Shown here in pieces: positions 33,788-41,189 of a stretch of DNA of 50,610 bases. This DNA is from JACJYC01 sp964558465 (GTDB lineage Bacteria > Bacteroidota > Bacteroidia > Chitinophagales > Saprospiraceae), in NCBI GenBank assembly GCA_964558465.1, contig CAZLEF010000050.1, positions 1-50,610 on the forward strand. Direction: 5' to 3'. The notes below the pieces were generated by a model. That model searched no databases and was not told where the DNA came from. It worked only from the letters and a program-made list of their open reading frames with translations. The translations under genes were made by a program, and so were the position numbers. How positions within the stretch are numbered: the stretch's first letter is position 1; each line of letters opens with the position of its first letter.

Positions 33788-34225
33788 TTACTGCCGGGTT
33801 TTTTCTGCTGTTATTTCTTTCATCAACTGGTTCAGGGTTTCTCCAACCCTGGATTTGTTCAGTTCGCACTCCCAAACAACGATCACCCTCCAGCCCATTT
33901 CTTCCAATTCCTTCCGCATTTGGATATCTTTGCTGATATTCTTTTCAATTTTCGGCTTCCAATATTCCAGGTTGGTTTCCGGCATCCCGGATTTTTTGCA
34001 ATTCTCATCCTGATGCCCATGCCAGAAACATCCATGAACCAGTACGATGGCATTGTGTTTCTTCAACACGATATCCGGCTTCCCGGGGAGACTTTTCTGG
34101 TGTATCCGGTATCTGAACCCCTTGGCGAACAAAAAACGCCGAACAATAAGCTCCGGCTTCGTGTTGGAAGACCGGATTTTGCTCATTACTTCGCTTCGTT
34201 TTTGTTTGTTGAAGATATCTGGCAT
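33788..34225 (-). CDS. vsr: Very short patch repair endonuclease Vsr
   Basis: This is a 145-residue Vsr-like DNA mismatch endonuclease. Visible hallmarks are the N-terminal MSKIRSSNTKPELIVRR, the catalytic Asp51 region LPGKPDIVLKKHNAIVLVHGCFWHGH (spread over 46-71), and WRVIVVWECEL near the C-terminus. Vsr nicks the T strand of T:G mismatches made when 5-methylcytosine deaminates, starting repair. It is a common companion of C5-methyltransferases and supports a 5mC product for the gene 63 bases downstream. The usual zinc-ligating residues are partly visible (His64, Cys66 region). It begins 34 bases after the stop of the EAD11-like gene. Confidence 0.92.
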   Translation of the reverse strand: MPDIFNKQKRSEVMSKIRSSNTKPELIVRRFLFAKGFRYRIHQKSLPGKPDIVLKKHNAIVLVHGCFWHGHQDENCKKSGMPETNLEYWKPKIEKNISKDIQMRKELEEMGWRVIVVWECELNKSRVGETLNQLMKEITAEKTRQ

Positions 34226-34259
34226 TGGTATGGAAATATTTTTCTAAAGAGTACGCATG

Positions 34260-34976
34260 TTATATGTTTTCTGATCCTTGTTCAATTCGAGTTTTCCAAT
34301 TGTCTAAATCAATTGGAGGAAGATCAGGAACTGATTTTAAAAATTCCTCATGTATGTATTTATTAAATTCTTCTTCGGATTTAGGTCTTGCTAAAATATA
34401 TTTTTCTTCTCCCTTGTTATCAAATACTCTAATTATTGTTTCAAGCGATTGACTTCCAGTTTCAACATAAATGGAATACTTTTTCATAATATGAGGCCCC
34501 CAGGCTCCAGGAAAATTTTCATATCTTATGAATAAATTGCCAGCTCTATTGTCACCATTTAAAAAATGGATTTCCCCAACTTCTGTAATTGGTTCGTAAT
34601 TCATGCCTTCTATTTCAATTTTCAACACCTTGTCATTATTAAATGCATCATTTATTTTGACAAATCGTTTTTCAATGCTGTAACCATTTAATTCGTTGCT
34701 CCATGACAGAACTGCCCATAAACCAACAAATTCAGACTTCTTTATGCCAAAGTCAATATAAAATCTATTGATCAGCAAAGACAGGTCATGTCTGATAGAA
34801 TTTGATTCCTTTGTGAATTCTTTTGAGCTTAATAACCCAGCTAGCTTTTTGTTATTTAATTGCTTATGCCTGGCTTGGATGAGGTCTAATTCATCAATAA
34901 ATATTTGACCTTCAAATTTTGGTTTCAAGGCCTTTATGATTTCATCTATATCTCCTTCAGCGAATATTTCCTTCAT
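34260..34976 (-). CDS. EAD11-like domain protein, possible defence component
   Basis: This 238-residue protein is AT-rich compared with its surroundings. Residues about 1-75 resemble effector-associated domain 11, an adaptor domain of bacterial conflict systems. The pattern matches: acidic helix GDIDEIIKALKPK, then LIQARHKQLNNKKLAGLLSS and ESNSIRHDLSLLINRF. Residues 90-238 are a beta-rich unknown domain with SEFVGLWAVLSWS and FIRYENFPGAWGPHIMKKYSIYVE; no catalytic motif is recognised. There is no signal peptide. It is the first gene of a same-strand series with vsr, methyltransferase and restriction enzyme, 34 bases before vsr. EAD domains typically recruit an effector through a like-with-like contact, but no second EAD copy is in the window. 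The assignment rests on pattern recognition only. Confidence 0.6.
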   Translation of the reverse strand: MKEIFAEGDIDEIIKALKPKFEGQIFIDELDLIQARHKQLNNKKLAGLLSSKEFTKESNSIRHDLSLLINRFYIDFGIKKSEFVGLWAVLSWSNELNGYSIEKRFVKINDAFNNDKVLKIEIEGMNYEPITEVGEIHFLNGDNRAGNLFIRYENFPGAWGPHIMKKYSIYVETGSQSLETIIRVFDNKGEEKYILARPKSEEEFNKYIHEEFLKSVPDLPPIDLDNWKTRIEQGSENI

Positions 34977-35215
34977 AGTTCATTACTTTCATTTTGGCAC
35001 CTCGCTCAATCTCCAACTCCCGCACCAACTCCGGATTCTTCCGCGCAATCTCCTATTCCAACTAATTCCCCTGCTTCTTCAGCAGCCCGATAATCTTCTT
35101 CCGCGTTATCGACCCCGCCTTTTCCTCCTGATCTTCTCCTTTCTTTTTGTCGCCATTGGCGGCGCAGGCTTCCCGCATAATTTGGCCCAAATCCAATCCA
35201 ACTCCAAAAAATGAT
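34957..35215 (-). pseudogene. Decayed coding remnant upstream of the EAD11-like gene
   Basis: One reverse frame here reads as plausible protein: GLDLGQIMREACAANGDKKK, then KAGSITRKKIIGLLKKQGN, a stop, two residues, another stop, then EIARKNPELVRELEIERGAKMK. The composition (Lys/Glu-rich amphipathic helices) looks coding, yet it has two closely spaced in-frame stops (about 35060) and no start. It is probably the 3' end of an inactivated gene that once preceded the defence genes. No family is recognised. Confidence 0.35.
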
Positions 35216-35233
35216 CGGCAACTTCTCCACCAA

Positions 35234-35720
35234 ATCCGTTCATGGGGTAGGAGGTTTGCCCGTTAGTTTGTGATAGTAGATCCAGAAACCTTATAAGAAG
35301 AATGAATGGATCTGCAGATGTAAATATACGCCATTCATCGAAATAAAGTTGCAGTTTCTTGGGACGACCTAGTTTGAGCTCTTGGTTTGATTAAATAAAT
35401 CCCAGTTATTGTTCACCCTTTCAAGTGCAAATTGAAAACGGAGGCAGCAAGGTTAGTTAAAAAAAAAGATCCTGATGTTGCACAGTAAAAAAATACCACA
35501 TATCTCTGAACTCGCTTTTGAAGAAAGGCGATTAACTTCCCGTTCAAGGTACGGGTTTCAAGGCGCCAGAAATAACAAACATGGTGATTACCAATAGAGA
35601 ACATGGGATTGATGATGACCTTCTGCAAGACGCCTTATGGATGAGACTGCCCGGAAAAATATGGCAAAATCCCGGCAAGTATCTCCCCCTCACCCGTCGA
35701 TGGGGTTTAATGGCAAAAAT
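35234..35720. other. Gene-free stretch right of the defence island
   Basis: No gene can be supported here. A 71-codon reverse frame (35413-35628) lacks recognisable features and is not called. With the decayed frame to its left, this looks like eroded sequence at the island edge. Confidence 0.4.
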
Positions 35721-36371
35721 TCATCCGCCGGTTGTGAAGTTCAGGCTCTGAAAAATGGCCAGGGCATGCATCGCCGTGCCGGCCAGTACAAAACAATGCC
35801 AGATGCCGTGGTTGTATTTCAGGCTTCTCCAGGAGAAAAAAATGACGCCTGCCGAATAGGACAATCCGCCGGCTGCGATCCACCAGAAAATGGAGAGCGG
35901 CATGGTGGCAAAAATAGGTTCTGCGATGAAGACCAGCATCCAGCCCAGGCCGACATAAATCGCCGTTGAAAGTTTGTTGAACCGGCCGGTAAAAAAAAGT
36001 TTAAGGATCGCGCCGACTGCGATGATGCTCCACATGACGGCCAGAAAATTCCGCGCCAATACAGGCTCTAGGAAAATATGCACCACAGCCGTATAGGTGC
36101 CGCCGATCAGGAAAAAAATGCTGATATGGTCCCATATCTGCAACCTGAATTTTGTTTTGGGTGTCTGAACGGCATGATAAAGCGTAGAAGCAGCATAGGT
36201 CGTCAGCATGCCGAAACAAAACATCATTACGGCCGGAACGGCGCCGGTATGCGGGGATTTCATGGCTTCCAGGATCAGAAACGGCGTAATCGCCAGCCCA
36301 AGCAGAAACCCTGCGCCATGGGTAATGGCATGGGTGAGTTCTTCTTTGGCAGAGTAGGGTCTTTCGTTCAT
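35721..36371 (-). CDS. Hemolysin III family (PAQR-like) membrane protein
   Basis: This 216-residue protein has seven hydrophobic segments. The family metal-site residues are visible: SAKEELTHAITHG near the start, STLYHA (Ser/His, about residue 63-67), the Asp in WDHISIFFLIGGTYT, and the C-terminal HGIWHCFVLAGTAMH. Bacterial members are inner-membrane proteins named after a hemolysin but act in membrane lipid homeostasis (TrhA in E. coli), possibly as zinc-dependent hydrolases. Hemolytic activity should not be assumed. It is in the same direction as the two oxidoreductase genes, with a 48-base gap. Confidence 0.9.
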   Translation of the reverse strand: MNERPYSAKEELTHAITHGAGFLLGLAITPFLILEAMKSPHTGAVPAVMMFCFGMLTTYAASTLYHAVQTPKTKFRLQIWDHISIFFLIGGTYTAVVHIFLEPVLARNFLAVMWSIIAVGAILKLFFTGRFNKLSTAIYVGLGWMLVFIAEPIFATMPLSIFWWIAAGGLSYSAGVIFFSWRSLKYNHGIWHCFVLAGTAMHALAIFQSLNFTTGG

Positions 36372-36419
36372 ATGATTGTTAATTCGTTTAATTGTTTATT
36401 TGAAGGCTGGTGTCCAACT

Positions 36420-37508
36420 TCAAATCTCCACCCGTCGCCCTTCCCGGACCGACTGATAAATCGCATCCAACACCACCATATCCCGCATCCCTTCTTCCCC
36501 CGGCACGAGCACAGGCGTATTCTCCAGGATGGCGATGGCGTCATTGTCCATTTGCAGGGCCTGCTCGTTGGGGGTATCCACGTCCAGGAGTTTTCCGTCG
36601 CTGGTGGAACCCTTGACGCCCCGGTAAGCCTGGAATGGTTCCAGTTTGTACCAGCCCCGTTCGCAGGTGACATGCAGGGTATTGACGTTCATGCCGAAAC
36701 TGGTGGCGCAATTGGCCACGGCCCCGCCAGGGAAATCGAGTTGAAAAAGCATGGTCTCGTCCACTTCGGTGTATAATTCGGGCCGGGTCGTGAATTGTTG
36801 GGCAACCACTCCCCGGGGCTCCTCTCCCGCTGCATAACGGGCCGCGTTGAGGGAATAGACCCCCATGTCGTACATGGCGCCGCCGCCCATCGCTTTTTTG
36901 AGCCGCCAGTGATCCCTGCGTGAATCCCGAAATCCTGCGGATGCCGTGATCAGGCGGACTGCCCCGTAGGTTTTTTCTTTGCCGAACCGGATGATTTCCC
37001 GGGTATTGGCTTCGTGTTGCATGCGGTAACCGATGGATAATTTCACCTTGTTGTCGCTGCAGGCTTTGATCATGTCTGCGCATTCGGCGGCATTCATGGC
37101 CATTGGTTTTTCGCACCATACGTGTTTACCCGCCCGGGCGCCGCGGAGGGTAAACTCTTTGTGCAGGGAATTGGGCAGCACGACGTAAACGACGTCGATA
37201 TCCGGGTTATTGGCGATACTGTCGAAATTGTCGTAGTTGTAGACATTTTTATCCGGTATCTTAAACTTTTCCTGCCACTGCTTCGCTTTGTCGGGCGAAC
37301 CGGTAACGATGCCGGCCAGGTAACATTTTTGGGTGACCTGCAGGGCGGGCGCCAACAGATCCCGGCTGTAGTAGCCAAGGCCGATCAGTGCTACCCCGAG
37401 GCGTTCTTTTTTCTTGCCGAAAATGATGTTGGGAAATGCGGCGGAGCCGGCCGCGATCACCGTGGCGCCTGCTGCTGCGGCGCGGATAAATTGGCGTCGT
37501 GTGGTCAT
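36420..37508 (-). CDS. Tat-exported Gfo/Idh/MocA family oxidoreductase
   Basis: This is a 362-residue protein with a twin-arginine type N-terminus (TTRRQFIRAAAAGATVIAAGSAAFP). The dinucleotide-binding start is GVALIGLGYYSRDLL (about residues 37-51). The family motif CEKPMAMNAAE places the Lys of EKP near residue 134. The HWRLKKAMGGGAMYDMGVYSLNAARY block is typical of glucose-fructose oxidoreductase-like members that keep a tightly bound NADP. The likely role is periplasmic oxidoreduction of a sugar or sugar derivative. The gene starts 6 bases after the aldo/keto reductase stop, so the two are very likely cotranscribed and may act on related sugars. Confidence 0.92.
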   Translation of the reverse strand: MTTRRQFIRAAAAGATVIAAGSAAFPNIIFGKKKERLGVALIGLGYYSRDLLAPALQVTQKCYLAGIVTGSPDKAKQWQEKFKIPDKNVYNYDNFDSIANNPDIDVVYVVLPNSLHKEFTLRGARAGKHVWCEKPMAMNAAECADMIKACSDNKVKLSIGYRMQHEANTREIIRFGKEKTYGAVRLITASAGFRDSRRDHWRLKKAMGGGAMYDMGVYSLNAARYAAGEEPRGVVAQQFTTRPELYTEVDETMLFQLDFPGGAVANCATSFGMNVNTLHVTCERGWYKLEPFQAYRGVKGSTSDGKLLDVDTPNEQALQMDNDAIAILENTPVLVPGEEGMRDMVVLDAIYQSVREGRRVEI

Positions 37509-37514
37509 GTTTAT

Positions 37515-38435
37515 TTACAGGTTTTCGAAATATTCAATCATTTTTTGCCTGGTTTTGGCATCCGGCAAGGGCCCGGACAACGCCGCCATGTTTTCTTTCA
37601 GGTGGACAACCTGCGAAGTGGCGGGGATGGTGCAAGTTACGGAAGGATTGGATACGATGTATTTCAAAAAATAGGCCGCCCAGGTTGTAATGCCCCATTC
37701 GCCGGCCCACGCGGGCAGCCGGGCGTTGCCGACCACCCGGAAGAGCACCCCGGTTTCAAAAGGCTGGTTGATGATCACCGCCACGCCCCGGTCGGCGGCC
37801 AGCGGCAACAGGAAATCCTCTGCCTTTCGCCCGCGGATGGACAGGTTGATCTGCACAAAATCCAGGGTTTCGGCCTTCAGAATGCGCGCCACATTTTCAT
37901 GCGCGCTGTCGACATAATGTGTGATGCCCACGTATTTGATCTTGCCCTCTTCCTTAAGTTGCCGCAAAGTTTTGATCTGGGTGTTGAAATCCACAAGGTT
38001 GTGCACCTGCAACAATTTGGGGTAGCCGCCGAAGAATTTAACGGAATTCCGGATCTGGCCTTTCCCCGGTTCCTCGCCGGTCGTCCAGACCTTGGTCGCC
38101 ATCCACAGGTCGTTGGCGAGTTTTAATTCCGAGGCCAGTTCCCCGATCACCCGTTCCGAGCGCCGGTACATGGGTGAACTGTCGACGACTTTGCCGCCCA
38201 ACCGGGCAAAATTCCGGAGTACTTCCCGCATGGGCGCGCGTTCCGGTTCGGAGTCGCCCACATCAAAAGTGATCCAGGAACCCAGGCCGATGGCCGGAAT
38301 TTTCTCCCCCGTAGAGGGGATGGTCCGGAGGATTTTTTCTTCTTCCATAACTTTGGATGACCAGGCGGCCAGGCCGACCCCTGCTGCGGCCAGCGCGCTG
38401 TTCCTGACGAATGTTCTTCGGGTGACAGGTCTCAT
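37515..38435 (-). CDS. Tat-exported aldo/keto reductase
   Basis: This is a 306-residue protein. The N-terminus has a twin-arginine signal (RRTFVRNSALAAAGVGLAAW), which is unusual for a normally cytoplasmic family. The barrel has GLGSWITFDVGD, the Asp/Tyr site region VVDSSPMYRRSERVIGE (Asp about 97, Tyr about 102), Lys in DLWMATKVWTTG and His in LLQVHNLVDF: the DYKH tetrad appears complete. It would reduce or oxidise sugar or aldehyde carbonyls with NADP(H), here probably in the periplasm with cofactor loaded before export. It is first in the pair with the Gfo/Idh/MocA gene 6 bases away. It is divergent from the NTF2-like gene at 38541. Confidence 0.9.
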   Translation of the reverse strand: MRPVTRRTFVRNSALAAAGVGLAAWSSKVMEEEKILRTIPSTGEKIPAIGLGSWITFDVGDSEPERAPMREVLRNFARLGGKVVDSSPMYRRSERVIGELASELKLANDLWMATKVWTTGEEPGKGQIRNSVKFFGGYPKLLQVHNLVDFNTQIKTLRQLKEEGKIKYVGITHYVDSAHENVARILKAETLDFVQINLSIRGRKAEDFLLPLAADRGVAVIINQPFETGVLFRVVGNARLPAWAGEWGITTWAAYFLKYIVSNPSVTCTIPATSQVVHLKENMAALSGPLPDAKTRQKMIEYFENL

Positions 38436-38510
38436 TTTTCAAGGTTTATTTTTGAAAAACAATTAAAACCTTTGAGGATTGCACGAAAATTCCGTAACAC
38501 AAGTTATAGC

Positions 38511-38518
38511 TATATTTG
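38511..38518 (+). promoter_or_regulatory. Bacteroidota-type -7 box (TATATTTG)
   Basis: TATATTTG is identical to the box before the antitoxin gene at 5715. It lies 22 bases before the ATG of the NTF2-like gene at 38541. Confidence 0.55.
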
Positions 38519-38540
38519 AACTTTTAAAAAATTATCCAAA

Positions 38541-38978
38541 ATGAAAAAAATCACCCTTTTTCTCGCACTTTTGGGACTTGGAACCGTATTCTGCCAGGCA
38601 CAGACGGACGTGTCGGACCTGGAAGCCGTCACCCAAACCCTGAATTACTACCTGGACGGCGGCACCAACCGCGATCCGGAGACCTTTGCCAAGGCCTTTT
38701 TGCCGGAAGGTCAGATGATCTACATCGATCAGGAAAAAGGCACAACGCAGATCGTGCCGCTGAAGGATTTTGTGGCGCGCATTACCCCCGGGGAAAAACT
38801 GGATCGCAAAACCCGGATCGTCAGCATTCAGATAGAAGGAAACGCGGCCCAGGCCCGCCTTGAGATCGAAGCGGCAACCCATTTTTTCCACGACTTTATG
38901 GGCTTGCTCAAAACCGAGAACGGATGGAAAATCGTCAGCAAGATCTTTTACCGCGAAAACAAGCCGCCAAAATCCTGA
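38541..38978 (+). CDS. Secreted NTF2-like (lumazine-binding-type) protein
   Basis: This is a 145-residue protein with a signal peptide (KKITLFLALLGLGTVFCQAQ). The body has the NTF2/SnoaL-like pattern of the putative lumazine-binding family: VTQTLNYYLDGGTNRDPETFAKAFLPEGQMIYID, then TRIVSIQIEGNAAQARLEIE and GWKIVSKIFYRE spread along the chain. Such proteins are small cone-shaped barrels that bind ligands or act as weak enzymes; no specific function is known. The 3' end overlaps the GH5 gene by 55 bases in a different frame, suggesting translational coupling. Confidence 0.82.
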   Translation: MKKITLFLALLGLGTVFCQAQTDVSDLEAVTQTLNYYLDGGTNRDPETFAKAFLPEGQMIYIDQEKGTTQIVPLKDFVARITPGEKLDRKTRIVSIQIEGNAAQARLEIEAATHFFHDFMGLLKTENGWKIVSKIFYRENKPPKS

Positions 38979-40279
38979 TTCTGGCGCCGTTCCTGCTGTT
39001 TTTTATCCAAAATAAAAATCTGATGGCCCAGTCCTTCGTCAGCATCCGCGACGGCCGTTTTTACCGGGGCGAACAACCCTATTATTTTATTGGCGCCAAT
39101 TATTGGTACGGCTTCAACCTGGGGGCCCCCGGTGAAACCGGCAACAGGTCGCGGCTGCTGGCGGAACTGGATCAACTCCGTTCACTGGGCATCGCCAACC
39201 TGCGCATCATGGCCGCCAGCGAAGGACCGGACACGGAACCCTGGCGAATGGCGCCGGCGCTGCAACCCGAACCGGGGATTTACAACGAATCCTTGCTGAA
39301 GGGCCTCGATTTCCTGTTGTCGGAAATAGGCAAACGGGATATGACGGCTGTCGTTTGCCTCGGCAATTTCTGGCCCTGGTCGGGCGGTTTTGCCCAATAC
39401 GTGGCCTGGTCGGAAGGCAATAAAATACCCTACCCGCCGCCCGCCGAAGGGGGTAGCTGGGTGGGATATTGCACCTTTTCTTCCCGGTTTTATAACCAAC
39501 CACCGGCAATGGAATTGTATTTCAACCTGGTCCGTAAACTGGTCGGCCGGATCAATACCATCACCGGGATCCCCTACAAGGATGACCCTGCCATCCTGTC
39601 CTGGGAACTGGCCAACGAACCGCGCGGCATCCTCCGGCCGGGCGCCTACCGCCGCTGGATCAAAGAAGCGGCTGCATTGATCAAATCGCTGGATGCCAAC
39701 CACCTGGTCACTACCGGCAGCGAAGGCAATACCAATGCGCCCACCGGCAATCATTTCAGCCGCGACCACCACTTTAAGGATATCGATTATACCACCATCC
39801 ATATCTGGATCCAGAACTGGGGATGGTACGACCCCGCGCGACCCGAATCCACCTACGGAAGCGCCCTTGAAAAAGCCCGTAAATACCTGGAAAAACACCT
39901 GGAAAAAGCGGAAAAACTGGGCAAACCCCTCGTACTGGAAGAATTTGGTATTGCCCGCGACGGCGACGACCATTCGCCGGAAGCCGCAACCGCCTGGCGC
40001 GACCGTTATTTCGGGGAAATGTTCCGGCTTGTTTACGACCACGCCGCAGCCGGCCGCATGATCGGAGGCTGCAATTTCTGGGCCTGGGCAGGGCAGGGGA
40101 GACCCCGCCAGCCCAAAGGATTCTGGAAACCCGGCGACGATTTCACCGGCGACCCGCCGCACGAAACCCAGGGATGGTATTCGGTGTACGACCGGGATGT
40201 TTCTACGTTGGAAGTCATCCGCGCATACGCCGGGAAAATGGATGGATTGTTTCGAGGAATTGAGGAACTGAGGAATTGA
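38924..40279 (+). CDS. GH5 (GH5_7-like) mannan endo-1,4-beta-mannosidase
   Basis: This is a 451-residue secreted glycosidase. The N-terminus from ATG 38924 has a charged start and a hydrophobic run (ILILAPFLLFFI) before LMAQS, acceptable as a signal peptide. The catalytic acid is in ILSWELANEPRG (about residue 228) and the nucleophile in LVLEEFGIARDG (about 344). GANYWYGFNLG, RIMAASEGPD and FWPWSGGFAQY are typical of the GH5_7 endo-mannanases. It should hydrolyse beta-1,4-mannans outside the cell or in the periplasm. It overlaps the NTF2-like gene by 55 bases. The final residues IEELRN come from the TTCCTCAA-type repeat array (GGAATTGAGGAACTGAGG), so its C-terminus is repeat-derived. Confidence 0.9.
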   Translation: MENRQQDLLPRKQAAKILILAPFLLFFIQNKNLMAQSFVSIRDGRFYRGEQPYYFIGANYWYGFNLGAPGETGNRSRLLAELDQLRSLGIANLRIMAASEGPDTEPWRMAPALQPEPGIYNESLLKGLDFLLSEIGKRDMTAVVCLGNFWPWSGGFAQYVAWSEGNKIPYPPPAEGGSWVGYCTFSSRFYNQPPAMELYFNLVRKLVGRINTITGIPYKDDPAILSWELANEPRGILRPGAYRRWIKEAAALIKSLDANHLVTTGSEGNTNAPTGNHFSRDHHFKDIDYTTIHIWIQNWGWYDPARPESTYGSALEKARKYLEKHLEKAEKLGKPLVLEEFGIARDGDDHSPEAATAWRDRYFGEMFRLVYDHAAAGRMIGGCNFWAWAGQGRPRQPKGFWKPGDDFTGDPPHETQGWYSVYDRDVSTLEVIRAYAGKMDGLFRGIEELRN

Positions 40280-40405
40280 AAATCAGTTCTTCGATTCCTC
40301 GATTCTTCAGTTCCTCTTCATGTACGCCGACCGGTTCCAGGTTCCACTGGAGAATCCCTTGCCGGTTTTGATAATTCTTCAGTTCCTTTTTTGTACGCCG
40401 ACCGG
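40256..40405. repeat. Array of TTCCTCGA words plus a 33-bp direct repeat
   Basis: GAGGAATT/GAGGAACT words (40256-40280, inside the GH5 3' end) face TTCGATTCC/TTCAGTTCC words (40289-40316), giving hairpin arms. A longer segment, ATTCTTCAGTTCC through TACGCCGACCGG, occurs at 40302-40334 and again at 40374-40405 with small differences. Confidence 0.7.
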
Positions 40406-40414
40406 AGGTCAGCG

Positions 40415-40900
40415 CTACTTCACCACAAATTTCATAACGGCATCAATCGTTCCCTCCCCGTTTTTATCCCAGATTTTGACGGTCCACGTATATTCTTCGC
40501 CCATTTCCATCGGTTCGCCTACTGTGATATTGCCGTGCAACTCGCCCGCCATTTCCTGGTCGATGCCGGCTTCTTCAAATTCGGCGAGCAGGTCGGCAGC
40601 GTCCAGGATGACGCTCCCCTCTTTATCCGTAATTTTAATGGACATCCCAGGGAATACCTTGCCGTCCCTGGCCTTGAAACCGCTAACCTCCGAGAACTGC
40701 ATATAGACTTTGCTGCCGAATGGAAACGCTGCATCGTCGAATTCGACCTCATCTTTGAGGAGGTAAACTTCTTCCACACCGAGGCCTTTGTACGTGTAGG
40801 TGAGGCCGGAAGTCAGGTCTTTGCTGACGCCGACCTGGCAGGCGGTGAAGAGGGAGACAAAGAGGCAAAAAGCGACAAAACAGTAGATAGGGTATTTCAT
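40415..40900 (-). CDS. Small lipoprotein, unknown function
   Basis: This is a 161-residue protein from the ATG at 40900; a longer frame to 40951 has no better start. The lipoprotein signal is CFVAFCLFVSLFTAC (lipid Cys near residue 17). The rest is a mixed alpha/beta domain with repeated acidic phrases (GLGVEEVYLLKDEVEFDDA, GMSIKITDKEGSVILDAADLLAEFEEAGIDQE). No family is recognised. The C-terminal YTWTVKIWDKNGEGTIDAVMKF resembles a beta-sandwich found in Bacteroidota lipoproteins. Its upstream side borders the palindromic element at 40925. Confidence 0.7.
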   Translation of the reverse strand: MKYPIYCFVAFCLFVSLFTACQVGVSKDLTSGLTYTYKGLGVEEVYLLKDEVEFDDAAFPFGSKVYMQFSEVSGFKARDGKVFPGMSIKITDKEGSVILDAADLLAEFEEAGIDQEMAGELHGNITVGEPMEMGEEYTWTVKIWDKNGEGTIDAVMKFVVK

Positions 40901-40919
40901 GGCAGTACAGGTTTTTAGA

Positions 40920-41141
40920 TGAATTCTAGTGGCGCGAAATCTAGATGCCACACAAGTTTCGCGGTCTCTTTTTCCGACATGCTGCGTTGCTCGCCACGCC
41001 TGCCTTAGTACCTAAGTACGGCGGGCAGGTCGGTCATATAGTCCCGCTATTTTCCTCCCGCTAGCAGCGGGACGCCTTGCCTGTCGAAAAAATAGCCTCC
41101 CGAAACTAAGGTGTCACTTAAATTTCGCGCCACTAGTGAAT
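40920..41141. mobile_element. MITE-like palindromic element with 5-bp flanking direct repeats
   Basis: The ends (40926 rightward; 41136 leftward) share CTAGTGGCGCGAAAT and remain about 80% complementary over about 40 bases (GATGCCACACAAGTTTCG versus GTGACACCTTAGTTTCG). Complementarity continues inward (CCGACATGC... against TCGACAGGC...), with inner stems CCTGCC/GGCAGG and CCCGCTAGCAGCGGG. The element is about 211 bp, has no coding capacity, and is flanked by TGAAT at 40920-40924 and 41137-41141, as expected for a target-site duplication. This fits a non-autonomous transposon. A large structured repeat without mobility is the alternative. Confidence 0.65.
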
Positions 41142-41189
41142 CCTTGTGCAAAATGCGATATAGTTTTTGAAAAGGATTATTACATATGG

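Noticed and set aside
35413..35628. 71-codon reverse frame as a transposase remnant
   Set aside because: No DDE or other transposase motif and no terminal repeats could be seen.
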